A stretch of DNA of 6,504 bases from Clostridia bacterium (GCA_030592085.1 JAUUZV010000148.1:1-6504); one strand, 5' to 3'; positions 1 to 6,504 are shown, numbered from the stretch's first letter. Numbers and translations are program-made. The notes: a model not told the origin generated them from the letters alone.

Positions 1-41
1 AAAAAGCAATAGGTGCAGACATTTTGTTTAATGATAACTAA
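1..41 (+). CDS. V-type ATP synthase subunit F, C-terminal end only (partial)
   Basis: Reading from base 3, the sequence encodes KAIGADILFNDN and then a TAA stop at 39-41; the start lies outside the window. A short tail of the type 'xKAIGxDIL' before the stop is what I expect at the C-terminus of V-type ATPase subunit F, the small stalk subunit that binds subunit D. Gene order supports this: in many Firmicutes and archaeal operons the F gene directly precedes A. The 17-nt gap to the next gene fits a shared transcript. Only 12 residues are visible, so the name rests mainly on context. Subunit E or C would be the alternatives if the gene order differs. Confidence 0.68.
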   Translation, partial: KAIGADILFNDN

Positions 42-42
42 A

Positions 43-49
43 AAGGAAG
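43..49 (+). promoter_or_regulatory. Ribosome binding site of ntpA (decides a GTG start)
   Basis: AAGGAAG lies 9 nt before the GTG at 59-61. It supports this rare start codon over the next in-frame ATG, codon 19. That later start would remove the conserved N-terminal beta-barrel strand (TIVKVSGPLVVA). Confidence 0.75.
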
Positions 50-58
50 TGTAATAAC

Positions 59-1837
59 GTGAGTAAAGGAACAATTGTTAAAGTTTCAGGTCCATTGGTT
101 GTGGCCAAAGATATGAAAGATGCTAATATGTTTGATGTTGTTAGAGTATCAAGCGAACGTCTCATTGGTGAAATAATTGAGATGAGAGAAGATATGGCAT
201 CTATTCAAGTATATGAAGAAACTTCTGGATTAGGTCCTGGTGAGCCAGTTGAAACAACTGGAATGCCATTAAGTGTAGAATTAGGACCTGGATTAATGGG
301 TGAAATATTTGACGGAATTCAACGTCCATTAATAAAAATCAGAGAAATGACGGGCCATACAATTAAACGAGGAATTGAAGTTGATTCTGTTGATAGAGAA
401 AACACATGGGAATTTAAACCAACTCTTAAAGTTGGAGATAAAGTAATAAATGGTGATATTATTGGAACTGTTTTTGAAACTGTTTTAGTTGACCATAAAA
501 TCATGATTCCTTTTGGTATAAGTGGTGAAATAACCAAAATTACAGCAGGAACCTATACAGTGACTGATGTGGTTGCAAAAGTTAAAAAAGAAAATGGAGA
601 TATTGTTGATATCACCATGTTACAAAAATGGCCTGTACGTGTACAGCGTCCATATAAAGCAAAATTTACACCAGATGAACCACTAATAACAGGGCAGAGA
701 AATGTTGATACAATGTTTCCAATAGCAAAAGGTGGAACAGCTGCAATTCCTGGACCATTTGGAAGTGGAAAAACTGTTGTACAACATCAATTAGCCAAAT
801 GGGCTGATGCTGATATAGTTGTGTACATTGGTTGTGGTGAACGTGGCAATGAAATGACAGACGTATTAATGGAATTTCCAGAATTAAAAGACCCTAGGTC
901 AGGCGAACCATTAATGAAACGTACGGTATTAATTGCTAACACTTCTGATATGCCAGTTGCGGCTAGAGAAGCTTCAATTTATACAGGTATTACAATTGCA
1001 GAATATTACAGAGATATGGGCTATGATGTAGCCATTATTGCTGATTCAACATCTCGTTGGGCAGAAGCATTAAGAGAAATGTCAGCAAGATTAGAAGAAA
1101 TGCCTGGTGAAGAAGGATATCCTGCTTACTTAGGTTCTAGATTAGCACAGTTCTATGAGCGTGCTGGTAAAGTACAAGCACTTGGTTCACAAGAACGATT
1201 TGGTTCAGTATCAGCTATAGGTGCTGTTTCACCTCCAGGTGGAGACTTATCAGAACCAGTAACACAAGCAACACAGCGTATTGTAAAAGTTTTCTGGGGA
1301 TTAGATTCAGCACTAGCATATGCTAGACATTTTCCAGCTATTAACTGGCTAACTAGTTATTCACTGTATGATACTAGATTATCTGCTTGGAGAGCAAAAA
1401 ATGTTGCTAAAAACTTTCCACAACTAAAAACAGACGCAATGAGATTACTTCAAGAAGAAGCATCATTACTTGAAATTGTTAGATTAGTTGGAATGGATGC
1501 TTTATCTAAGAATGAACGATTAACATTAGAAGCTTCTAGGTCTATTAGAGAAGATTATCTTTACCAAGATGCTTTCCATGAAATAGATACATATTGTTCA
1601 CCAAATAAACAATATAAAATGCTTAGTATTATTATGGCATATTACTATCAAGGTAGAGATGTACTTAAATATGATGTGGAAATAAATGACCTAATTAATA
1701 TTCCTATAAGAGAAAAAATAGGACGTGCCCGATTTGTACTTGAAAAAGACTTTGATGCACATTATGAACAATTGGAAAACGAATTATTATCCCAGATGAA
1801 TGGGTTAAAAACCAAAGGTGGTGAAAGCAATGCTTAA
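59..1837 (+). CDS. ntpA: V-type ATP synthase catalytic subunit A
   Basis: This is the catalytic subunit of the A3B3 head of the rotary V-type (A/V-type) ATPase, which couples ATP hydrolysis or synthesis to ion movement at the cytoplasmic membrane. The 592-residue length is normal for the family. Visible parts in order are an N-terminal beta-barrel (about 1-70, with VSGPLVVA), the A-specific insertion or 'bulge' domain (about 110-200, with VDRENTWEFKP), and the nucleotide-binding domain (from about 205). The P-loop is GPFGSGKT at 232-239 (Lys238). The catalytic glutamate is in GCGERGNE (Glu261). Walker B is DVAIIADS (Asp329), followed by TSRWAEALRE. SPPGGDLSEPVTQ follows at 391-403, then a helical C-terminal domain. 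All catalytic positions are intact. The start is GTG, chosen by its ribosome binding site and the conserved N-terminus; the frame is closed by a stop at 35-37. The gene end overlaps ntpB by 8 nt. Confidence 0.98.
   Translation: MSKGTIVKVSGPLVVAKDMKDANMFDVVRVSSERLIGEIIEMREDMASIQVYEETSGLGPGEPVETTGMPLSVELGPGLMGEIFDGIQRPLIKIREMTGHTIKRGIEVDSVDRENTWEFKPTLKVGDKVINGDIIGTVFETVLVDHKIMIPFGISGEITKITAGTYTVTDVVAKVKKENGDIVDITMLQKWPVRVQRPYKAKFTPDEPLITGQRNVDTMFPIAKGGTAAIPGPFGSGKTVVQHQLAKWADADIVVYIGCGERGNEMTDVLMEFPELKDPRSGEPLMKRTVLIANTSDMPVAAREASIYTGITIAEYYRDMGYDVAIIADSTSRWAEALREMSARLEEMPGEEGYPAYLGSRLAQFYERAGKVQALGSQERFGSVSAIGAVSPPGGDLSEPVTQATQRIVKVFWGLDSALAYARHFPAINWLTSYSLYDTRLSAWRAKNVAKNFPQLKTDAMRLLQEEASLLEIVRLVGMDALSKNERLTLEASRSIREDYLYQDAFHEIDTYCSPNKQYKMLSIIMAYYYQGRDVLKYDVEINDLINIPIREKIGRARFVLEKDFDAHYEQLENELLSQMNGLKTKGGESNA
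1816..1821 (+). promoter_or_regulatory. Ribosome binding site of ntpB, inside the end of ntpA
   Basis: AGGTGG lies 8 nt before the ATG at 1830 and inside the last codons of ntpA. It selects ATG 1830 over the in-frame GTG codons at 1818 and 1821, which overlap this site and so could not use it. Ribosomes finishing ntpA would pass directly over it, which suggests translational coupling of A and B (inference). Confidence 0.7.
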
Positions 1838-3215
1838 AGAGTATAGAACTATTTCAGAAGTAACCGGCCCATTAATGCTAGTGAAAAATGTTGAAAATGT
1901 AAAATATAATGAACTAGGTGAAATTGAACTATCATCTGGAGAAGTTAGAAAATGTCGTGTTCTTGAAATTAATGGAACTGATGCACTTGTTCAGTTATTT
2001 AACTCATCTGCAGGGATTAACTTAGCAACATCAAAAGTTCGTTTTCTTGGAAGAGGAATTGAATTAGCAGTTTCTAGCGATATGTTAGGACGAGTTTTTG
2101 ATGGTATGGGAAATCCTATTGATGGGGGACCTGAAATATTACCAGATATGAAATTAGATATTAATGGCACACCAATGAATCCAGCTGCCAGGAACTATCC
2201 ATCAGAATTTATTCAAACAGGTGTTTCGACTATTGATGCACTTAATACTTTAGTTAGAGGACAAAAACTTCCAATATTTTCAGCTTCTGGTTTACCACAT
2301 GCTGAATTAGCAGCACAGATTGCTAGACAAGCAAAAGTATTAGGTGATGATTCAACCTTTGCTGTTGTATTTGCAGCTATGGGAATTACATTTGAAGAAG
2401 CTGACTTCTTTATACAAGATTTTAAAAGAACAGGTGCGGTTGATCGTGCTGTTATGTTTATTAATTTAGCAAATGATCCACCTATTGAACGTATTGCAAC
2501 TCCTAGAATGGCTCTTACTGCAGCTGAATACCTAGCTTTTGAAAAGGGTATGCATGTATTGGTTATTTTAACAGACATTACCTATTATGCAGAAGCTCTT
2601 CGTGAGATCTCTGCTGCTAGAAAAGAAGTACCAGGAAGACGTGGATATCCAGGGTACTTATATACTGACTTAGCGACCATGTATGAACGTGCAGGAAGAC
2701 GATTAAACTCTGAAGGAAGTATTACACTAATTCCAATATTAACAATGCCAGAAGATGATAAAACTCATCCAATTCCTGATTTAACAGGTTATATAACAGA
2801 AGGACAAATTATTTTATCTCGTGAACTATATAAAAGAGGGATTACACCACCTATTGATGTATTACCTTCACTTTCTAGATTAAAAGATAAAGGTATTGGA
2901 AAAGGTAAAACAAGAGATGACCATAAAGATGTAATGAACCAATTATTTGCAGCTTATTCAAGGGGTAAAGAGGCTAAAGAATTAGCTATTATCTTAGGTG
3001 ATGCTGCATTGACTGATGTTGATAAGTTATATGCTAAATTTGCAGATGAATTTGAACGTTTATACATTAATCAAGGTTTTACAACTAATAGAACTATTGA
3101 TGAATCAATTGAATTAGGATGGGAATTATTGACGATTTTACCTCGAAATGAAATGAAACGTATTAGAGATGAATATCTAATTGAGTACTATGACAAGTTT
3201 AAAAAAGAGGACTAA
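1830..3215 (+). CDS. ntpB: V-type ATP synthase regulatory/non-catalytic subunit B
   Basis: Subunit B alternates with subunit A in the A3B3 head and completes the catalytic sites at the A/B interfaces. With the start at ATG 1830 the protein has 461 residues, close to the family norm (about 455-470). The N-terminal barrel begins YRTISEVTGPLMLV. Where A has a P-loop, B has the degenerate SASGLPHAE (151-159) lacking GKT, as expected for a non-catalytic B. VLVILTDIT (243-251) takes the Walker B position, followed by YYAEALREIS. PSLSRL at 346-351 places the arginine finger at Arg350, the number I recall for the Enterococcus hirae protein. The end (LTILPRNEMKRI) is typical. A longer reading from GTG 1818 would add four residues, but ATG 1830 has the correctly placed ribosome binding site. 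The gene overlaps ntpA by 8 nt and lies 4 nt before ntpD. Confidence 0.98.
   Translation: MLKEYRTISEVTGPLMLVKNVENVKYNELGEIELSSGEVRKCRVLEINGTDALVQLFNSSAGINLATSKVRFLGRGIELAVSSDMLGRVFDGMGNPIDGGPEILPDMKLDINGTPMNPAARNYPSEFIQTGVSTIDALNTLVRGQKLPIFSASGLPHAELAAQIARQAKVLGDDSTFAVVFAAMGITFEEADFFIQDFKRTGAVDRAVMFINLANDPPIERIATPRMALTAAEYLAFEKGMHVLVILTDITYYAEALREISAARKEVPGRRGYPGYLYTDLATMYERAGRRLNSEGSITLIPILTMPEDDKTHPIPDLTGYITEGQIILSRELYKRGITPPIDVLPSLSRLKDKGIGKGKTRDDHKDVMNQLFAAYSRGKEAKELAIILGDAALTDVDKLYAKFADEFERLYINQGFTTNRTIDESIELGWELLTILPRNEMKRIRDEYLIEYYDKFKKED
3206..3210 (+). promoter_or_regulatory. Ribosome binding site of ntpD
   Basis: AGAGG, in the last codons of ntpB, lies 9 nt before the ATG at 3220. 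Together with the 4-nt gap between the two genes, it indicates that ntpD is translated from the same message right after ntpB. Confidence 0.6.
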
Positions 3216-3219
3216 TTAA

Positions 3220-3864
3220 ATGGCACGATTAAATGTCAATCCCACAAGGATGGAATTAAATAAACTTAAAAAACGTATCAAAGTAGCGAGGCGTGGTCAT
3301 AAGTTGCTTAAAGATAAACGTGACGAACTAATGAAGAAGTTTATTAAAATTGTTAAAGAAAATAAGACTATGCGTGAGAAGATGGAAGAGATGATAAAAA
3401 AAGCTCATGATAGCTTTATTATTGCCAGAGCCATTATGCCTTTTGAAAACTTAGAAGAAGCACTAATGATCCCTAAAAAAAGTGTACAACTTAATTTAGG
3501 AAATGAAAATATTATGAGTGTAAATGTTCCAAAGTTTTTAGTTGATGAAGTAACAACTGATGACGGAAATATTTATCCATATGGATTACATTCTACATCA
3601 GGTGAATTAGACGGTGCTATTTATAATTTAACTGAAGTATTACCTATAATGTTAAAACTAGCAGAATTAGAAAAAACAACTCAGTTAATGGCTAGAGAAA
3701 TTGAAAAGACAAGAAGACGTGTTAATGCTTTAGAGTATGTAATGATTCCTCAATTACAAGAAACTATTAAATATATTGCAATGAAATTAGATGAAAATGA
3801 ACGAGGAAATACCACTAGACTTATGAAGGTTAAAGACATGATGCTAGAGGAACAGCGAACATAA
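3220..3864 (+). CDS. ntpD: V-type ATP synthase subunit D (central stalk)
   Basis: Subunit D forms the long antiparallel coiled coil of the central shaft that turns inside the A3B3 head and, with F, passes torque to the membrane ring. The 214-residue length is typical. The N-terminal helix opens MARLNVNPTRMELNKLKKRI and continues with RRGHKLLKDKRDELMKKF (about 24-41), the family hallmark. A less helical middle part (about 75-135) contains VNVPKF. The C-terminal helix (about 140-190) carries RRRVNALEYVMIPQL (165-179), the second family signature. The composition is rich in Lys, Glu and Met, as expected for this coiled-coil rotor. It is the last gene of the operon, with the terminator starting 5 nt after its stop codon. 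No missing or altered segments are seen. Confidence 0.97.
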   Translation: MARLNVNPTRMELNKLKKRIKVARRGHKLLKDKRDELMKKFIKIVKENKTMREKMEEMIKKAHDSFIIARAIMPFENLEEALMIPKKSVQLNLGNENIMSVNVPKFLVDEVTTDDGNIYPYGLHSTSGELDGAIYNLTEVLPIMLKLAELEKTTQLMAREIEKTRRRVNALEYVMIPQLQETIKYIAMKLDENERGNTTRLMKVKDMMLEEQRT

Positions 3865-3869
3865 AAAAC

Positions 3870-3894
3870 AAACAGCGAATAGCTGTTTTTTTTT
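3870..3894 (+). terminator. Intrinsic terminator of the V-type ATPase operon
   Basis: AAACAGC (3870-3876) pairs with GCTGTTT (3882-3888) around a GAATA loop, giving a 7-bp stem. An unbroken run of nine T's follows (3886-3894), partly shared with the stem. The position just after ntpD and before an independent promoter marks the operon end. The stem is short and AT-rich at its base, so some read-through is possible. Confidence 0.85.
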
Positions 3895-3905
3895 ACCAAA
3901 ATTTG

Positions 3906-3934
3906 TTTAAAAATATTATATCTTATGTTATACT
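3906..3934 (+). promoter_or_regulatory. Predicted sigma-A-type promoter for the 177-residue membrane protein gene
   Basis: TATACT at 3929-3934 is preceded by TGT (3926-3928), forming an extended -10 element. TTTAAA at 3906-3911 is a modest -35 match at a 17-nt spacing; TTGTTT at 3903-3908 would be an alternative at 20 nt. Transcription would start near 3941, leaving a leader of about 40 nt. The site follows a terminator, as expected for a new transcription unit. Confidence 0.55.
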
Positions 3935-3979
3935 TCTTTTCAGGGAAACCTATACAACTAAAAAACGAAAGAGAGTTAT

Positions 3980-4513
3980 ATGAATAAACTAGGATATTTT
4001 ATCGTTATTTTAGGCGTAATACTACTAATAGCATTATCAGCTTTTGTTATTATGTCCATTGGGACAAATATAGATGTAGAAATTGTTGGTGTAAGATATC
4101 AACTAGGAAAAGATAATATAGAATACGAAGAATCTATTACTTTAAAATTTAAAGGTAAATATGTTAATTCATTCTTTAATCATGTTTTCATTGGTGATGT
4201 TAATATTGATGGTCATAAGCTTAATGAATTAAATAATTCAAAAACTACGCTTAAATTTGATAAATATAATAGAGCTAACCTTTATGATACAAATTATAAC
4301 CATGTGTTGATATTAACTGATTTTATATTTATTAATGATGATTTCTCAAAAGTTGCAATATGTATTTCTGAACCATCAGATGATGATCCTAATTCTAGTC
4401 ATTGGGACTCAGGTACAGGTATTATGATGGCAGCACCTGCATCTAATAGGGAACAAGCACTTGCTATTTCTAATGAAGTAATGGATTCTTTTTTACCAAA
4501 AGAAATGAAGTAA
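3980..4513 (+). CDS. Membrane-anchored protein of unknown function, 177 residues
   Basis: I do not recognise a family. Residues about 5-27 (GYFIVILGVILLIALSAFVI) form one strongly hydrophobic segment after a short N-terminus with one lysine. This suggests a single-pass anchor with the remaining 150 residues outside the cell. No lipobox cysteine is seen in this segment. The outer part has alternating hydrophobic residues and many Asn, Asp, Lys and Tyr, suggesting beta structure: VEIVGVRYQLG, then SITLKFKGKYVNSFFNHVFIGDVNIDG, then FSKVAICISEP. It ends with an acidic stretch (SDDDP, 132-136) and a helix-like tail (NREQALAISNEVMDSFL). The start at 3980 is preceded by a weak AAAGAGAG purine stretch 4 nt away. 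The gene stands alone, with its own promoter upstream and a convergent gene downstream. A membrane-anchored surface or sensing protein is possible, but no function can be assigned. Confidence 0.8.
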   Translation: MNKLGYFIVILGVILLIALSAFVIMSIGTNIDVEIVGVRYQLGKDNIEYEESITLKFKGKYVNSFFNHVFIGDVNIDGHKLNELNNSKTTLKFDKYNRANLYDTNYNHVLILTDFIFINDDFSKVAICISEPSDDDPNSSHWDSGTGIMMAAPASNREQALAISNEVMDSFLPKEMK

Positions 4514-4538
4514 TAATTATATCAAATAAATTGATGGA

Positions 4539-4560
4539 AAGTTCCATATAAAAGGAACTT
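4539..4560. terminator. Hairpin between convergent genes, possible weak bidirectional terminator
   Basis: AAGTTCC (4539-4545) and GGAACTT (4554-4560) form a perfect 7-bp inverted repeat around an 8-nt A/T loop. It lies in the 53-nt space between the stop codons of the two convergent genes, where a shared terminator is expected. Neither strand has a real T run after the stem, so it is not a textbook intrinsic terminator. Confidence 0.4.
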
Positions 4561-4566
4561 AAATTA

Positions 4567-6252
4567 TTAATACTGCTGAATTGATTTTTTTCCTAATTCG
4601 CTATTTGCCAAATCTAAAACTTCCTGTGCACCTAATTGTTTAGCAATTTCTTTATAATTTTCCAAAGTTTCACTAACAGGTACTTCACCTTCAAATGCTG
4701 ATTTTATAGCTTCGAAGCTAGCTGCACTTAAATCAGAATATATATCTAAAAATTTATCAGATAAAGGTTCTTTTAGTGCTTCAGGTAGTAAATAAACTCC
4801 ACCCCAAGAAAGTGCTTCATCAAACCATTCCTTTTTTCTAAGTAAACTACTATTGACCCTTGTAGTTGTTGATTCGTTCCATTCAGTATCAGGTGAATTA
4901 TAAACTATTTCGTAAATAATTCCTTGTGCATATAGTGGATGACCTCCAATTATACCAGGAGCCGAATAACCTCTTACAACGCCTTCGCTATCAAGATAAT
5001 AATTCTTGTAGATAGTTTTATCCTTAAGAGTGAATTGCTCTTCACCCAGTTGTTCTCCTTGAATTCCATATCTACCCCTATATATACCTTCATCGCTACC
5101 ATAAAATATATTTACATACCAATTAATCACTTCTTTTGGTTGTGGTGTAGTCTTTGTCATTACCATGGGTGCACCAATACTAATTTTATATTGATTAATA
5201 TTTGTTGTAATATTTCCTTTTAGAGCATAAATAGCTTCCATATAAGCATTTGGAAAGGTTTCTTGAACAACTCTTTCTGTTGATAGTACCCAAGAATCCC
5301 AGTAGAAAAATCCACCATAGTATCCTGATTTTACTTTATTCTTTGCAACTGTGGAACTATGAACAAATGAGTCGGGATCCATAACGTTCTCAGATGACAT
5401 CTGTGCTAATAATGTCAAACATTCTACCATTTCAGGTTTTAACATAGAATCTTCCCAAATATTTGTATTAGGATTCCAAATAGGAAGTGCATCGGCTACA
5501 TGATTCATTCTAACATCAAATGCTTGAAAGATATCTTGCATTAACCACATATCTTTTGAAGTCATTCCAAAAGTATCATCAATTCCATTACCATCAGGAT
5601 CATTATATGTAAACATTTTAGAGGCTTCATATAATTCCCAAACAGTTTCAGGTCTTGATAGTCCAAATGTATCTAACCAGTCTCCTCTAATAGATCTAGC
5701 AAACATACTAGGGTTACCATCATTACCCATAGCTAAAGCCCATACTTCACCATCTATAGTATATGCATCTTTCCATAATTTAGGATAAGTAGTGTTATAA
5801 GCCTCATTATCTTCTAAGAAATCAGATAGTGGATAAATTAAATCATCTTCCTTCCATTCTCTTACAATTTGTGGCGTAAATAATATAACTAAGCCATCAA
5901 GGTCACCAGCAGCAACAGCTAAGTTAATTACTTCTGTAAAACTACAACGATTGGGATAATGAAATTCAAAATCAATATTGTATTCTTTTGAAAGCCAATC
6001 TTCATAGTCGACTTTGATTTCTAGATTGTCTGCAGGTGCTGCGAAGTAATAATGTAAGGTTATATCAAGTTCTAAAGGCTTTGCTACCTCAGTAATAGTA
6101 GGTGTAGGGGAAGGTGAGGGAGTAATAATTACACTCTCAGAAGGTGATGGTGTTAAAGTTATTTCTGTTGATTCTAAAGTTTTATTACATGATGTTAATG
6201 TAAAAGCACATAAAAGAGTAAAAGTTATAATTATTATGATTAGTTTTCTCAT
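4567..6252 (-). CDS. Extracellular solute-binding lipoprotein, family 1 (LplA-like)
   Basis: This is probably the surface receptor of an ABC importer, in the large carbohydrate-type (family 1) binding protein group. The substrate cannot be named. The 561-residue protein starts with MRK, a very hydrophobic stretch and the lipobox LTSC (19-22), so Cys22 should be lipidated and the protein tethered to the outer face of the membrane. A flexible linker rich in Pro, Ser and Thr follows (about 31-58, PSPSPTPT). The binding domain begins near residue 60. DPDGNGIDDT (218-227), preceded by a tyrosine-asparagine pair, is the Asp/Gly loop often seen in LplA-like proteins and may hold Ca2+. The C-terminal LENYKEIAKQLGA (530-542) also fits this group. 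On the minus strand a GGGGG tract ends 4 nt before the ATG. An upstream gene ends 17 nt away and probably shares the message. No permease gene is visible in the window. Confidence 0.88.
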   Translation of the reverse strand: MRKLIIIIITFTLLCAFTLTSCNKTLESTEITLTPSPSESVIITPSPSPTPTITEVAKPLELDITLHYYFAAPADNLEIKVDYEDWLSKEYNIDFEFHYPNRCSFTEVINLAVAAGDLDGLVILFTPQIVREWKEDDLIYPLSDFLEDNEAYNTTYPKLWKDAYTIDGEVWALAMGNDGNPSMFARSIRGDWLDTFGLSRPETVWELYEASKMFTYNDPDGNGIDDTFGMTSKDMWLMQDIFQAFDVRMNHVADALPIWNPNTNIWEDSMLKPEMVECLTLLAQMSSENVMDPDSFVHSSTVAKNKVKSGYYGGFFYWDSWVLSTERVVQETFPNAYMEAIYALKGNITTNINQYKISIGAPMVMTKTTPQPKEVINWYVNIFYGSDEGIYRGRYGIQGEQLGEEQFTLKDKTIYKNYYLDSEGVVRGYSAPGIIGGHPLYAQGIIYEIVYNSPDTEWNESTTTRVNSSLLRKKEWFDEALSWGGVYLLPEALKEPLSDKFLDIYSDLSAASFEAIKSAFEGEVPVSETLENYKEIAKQLGAQEVLDLANSELGKKSIQQY

Positions 6253-6256
6253 TATT

Positions 6257-6261
6257 CCCCC
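6257..6261 (-). promoter_or_regulatory. Ribosome binding site of the solute-binding lipoprotein gene
   Basis: On the minus strand GGGGG is followed by AATA and the ATG at 6252-6250. The 4-nt spacing is on the short side. It is the only G-rich stretch in the 17-nt intergenic space and supports this start, which also gives a proper lipoprotein signal peptide. Confidence 0.55.
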
Positions 6262-6269
6262 AATTTATT

Positions 6270-6504
6270 TTATTTACTAGTGAACTTTTCAATAGCAGCT
6301 AGAAACCTTTTTTTGTTAGTTACAGATGTAGAAACAATTCCAATTTCATTATCTGTGAATGTATAGTCAATAAAATTTAATAGTACATCGTCTAAATTTT
6401 CATTTAATTCAGTTAGAAAAGCATAATACTCTTTATCAACTTCAGGCCATTTTAAAGGCGGATTAGTTTTTTCTTCCATGTATGGTAAGTAAATAAAGTA
6501 ACTT
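6270..6504 (-). CDS. C-terminal part of an unrecognised protein, open at the window edge (partial)
   Basis: The frame reads leftward and stops at TAA (6272-6270). An ATG at 6479-6477 would give a 69-residue protein, but no ribosome binding site precedes it. The frame also stays open to the last base of the window, adding SYFIYLPY before that Met. The visible stretch is therefore more likely the end of a longer protein than a complete small one. The visible sequence is soluble-looking, with WPEVDKEYYAFLTELNENL followed by hydrophobic/acidic helix-like segments and a basic end (NKKRFLAAIEKFTSK). No cysteines and no family motif are recognised. It lies 17 nt upstream of the solute-binding lipoprotein gene in the same direction, so the two are probably cotranscribed. 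A link to the same uptake function is possible but unsupported by any motif. Confidence 0.6.
   Translation of the reverse strand, partial: SYFIYLPYMEEKTNPPLKWPEVDKEYYAFLTELNENLDDVLLNFIDYTFTDNEIGIVSTSVTNKKRFLAAIEKFTSK

Noticed and set aside
319..537. Minus-strand open frame of 72 codons inside ntpA
   Set aside because: It lies wholly opposite the conserved ntpA coding sequence and its translation has no recognisable domain.
1980..2010. Loss of the P-loop in subunit B as a sign of damage (degenerate site actually encoded near 2280-2306)
   Set aside because: SASGLPHAE in place of GxxxxGKT is normal for V-type subunit B, which is non-catalytic. The arginine-finger position is intact.
2213..2578. 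Minus-strand open frame of 121 codons inside ntpB
   Set aside because: It is antisense to the conserved nucleotide-binding domain of ntpB. The Ala/Ser-rich translation reflects the complement of that gene's codon use.
4939..5223. Plus-strand open frame of 94 codons opposite the solute-binding lipoprotein gene
   Set aside because: It is antisense to a complete, well-supported gene. The Ile/Asn/Tyr-rich translation is typical of chance frames in AT-rich DNA, and no ribosome binding site was seen.
6061..6160. Low-complexity Pro/Ser/Thr coding stretch considered as a tandem repeat or phase-variable tract
   Set aside because: The codons vary and no exact nucleotide unit is repeated in a row. It reads as an ordinary flexible linker after a lipoprotein signal peptide.
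1..6504. CRISPR array, tRNA/rRNA, insertion sequence, phage or defence genes
   Set aside because: No regularly spaced repeats, cloverleaf-like segments, transposase or integrase motifs, or terminal inverted repeats were seen. No non-coding stretch exceeds about 120 bases.

Overview
The window comes from a low-GC (AT-rich) bacterium, most likely a member of the Clostridia or a related Firmicutes lineage. The support is strong A/T bias at third codon positions, Shine-Dalgarno-type ribosome binding sites, a rotary V-type (A/V-type) ATPase of the ntp kind found in Enterococcus and clostridia, and a lipoprotein of the family 1 (LplA-like) extracellular solute-binding group. This placement is inference from sequence style; no rRNA is present to confirm it.

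Left half (1-3894, + strand): the distal end of a V-type ATPase operon. The first 41 bases hold what looks like the last codons of subunit F. They are followed by intact genes for subunit A (catalytic, ntpA), subunit B (ntpB) and subunit D (central stalk, ntpD). The genes are tightly packed: a 17-nt gap between F and A, an 8-nt overlap between A and B, and a 4-nt gap between B and D. A hairpin plus nine T's directly after ntpD closes the operon. A and B together form the A3B3 ATPase head, and D with F forms the rotating shaft that couples it to the membrane ring encoded upstream, outside the window. All key residues visible in A (P-loop Lys, GER glutamate, Walker B Asp) and B (arginine-finger position) are present, so the enzyme looks functional. 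Whether it moves H+ or Na+ cannot be told, because subunits K and I are not in the window.

Middle (3895-4566): a plausible sigma-A-type promoter with an extended -10 drives a single gene for a 177-residue protein with one N-terminal membrane anchor and no recognised family. A 7-bp hairpin without a T tract lies in the short space between it and the convergent gene that follows.

Right half (4567-6504, - strand): two genes reading leftward. The downstream one encodes a complete solute-binding lipoprotein with a lipobox, a Pro/Ser/Thr linker and a DPDGNGIDDT motif. The upstream one lies 17 nt away and is open through the right edge, so only its C-terminal part is visible; it is not recognised. 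No permease or ATPase of an ABC transporter is visible beside the lipoprotein.

Overall this is mostly ordinary chromosomal housekeeping and nutrient-uptake sequence. I see no CRISPR array, transposase, tRNA or rRNA, and no clear evidence for a new multi-gene system. The open points are the two unrecognised proteins and the apparent isolation of the binding lipoprotein.
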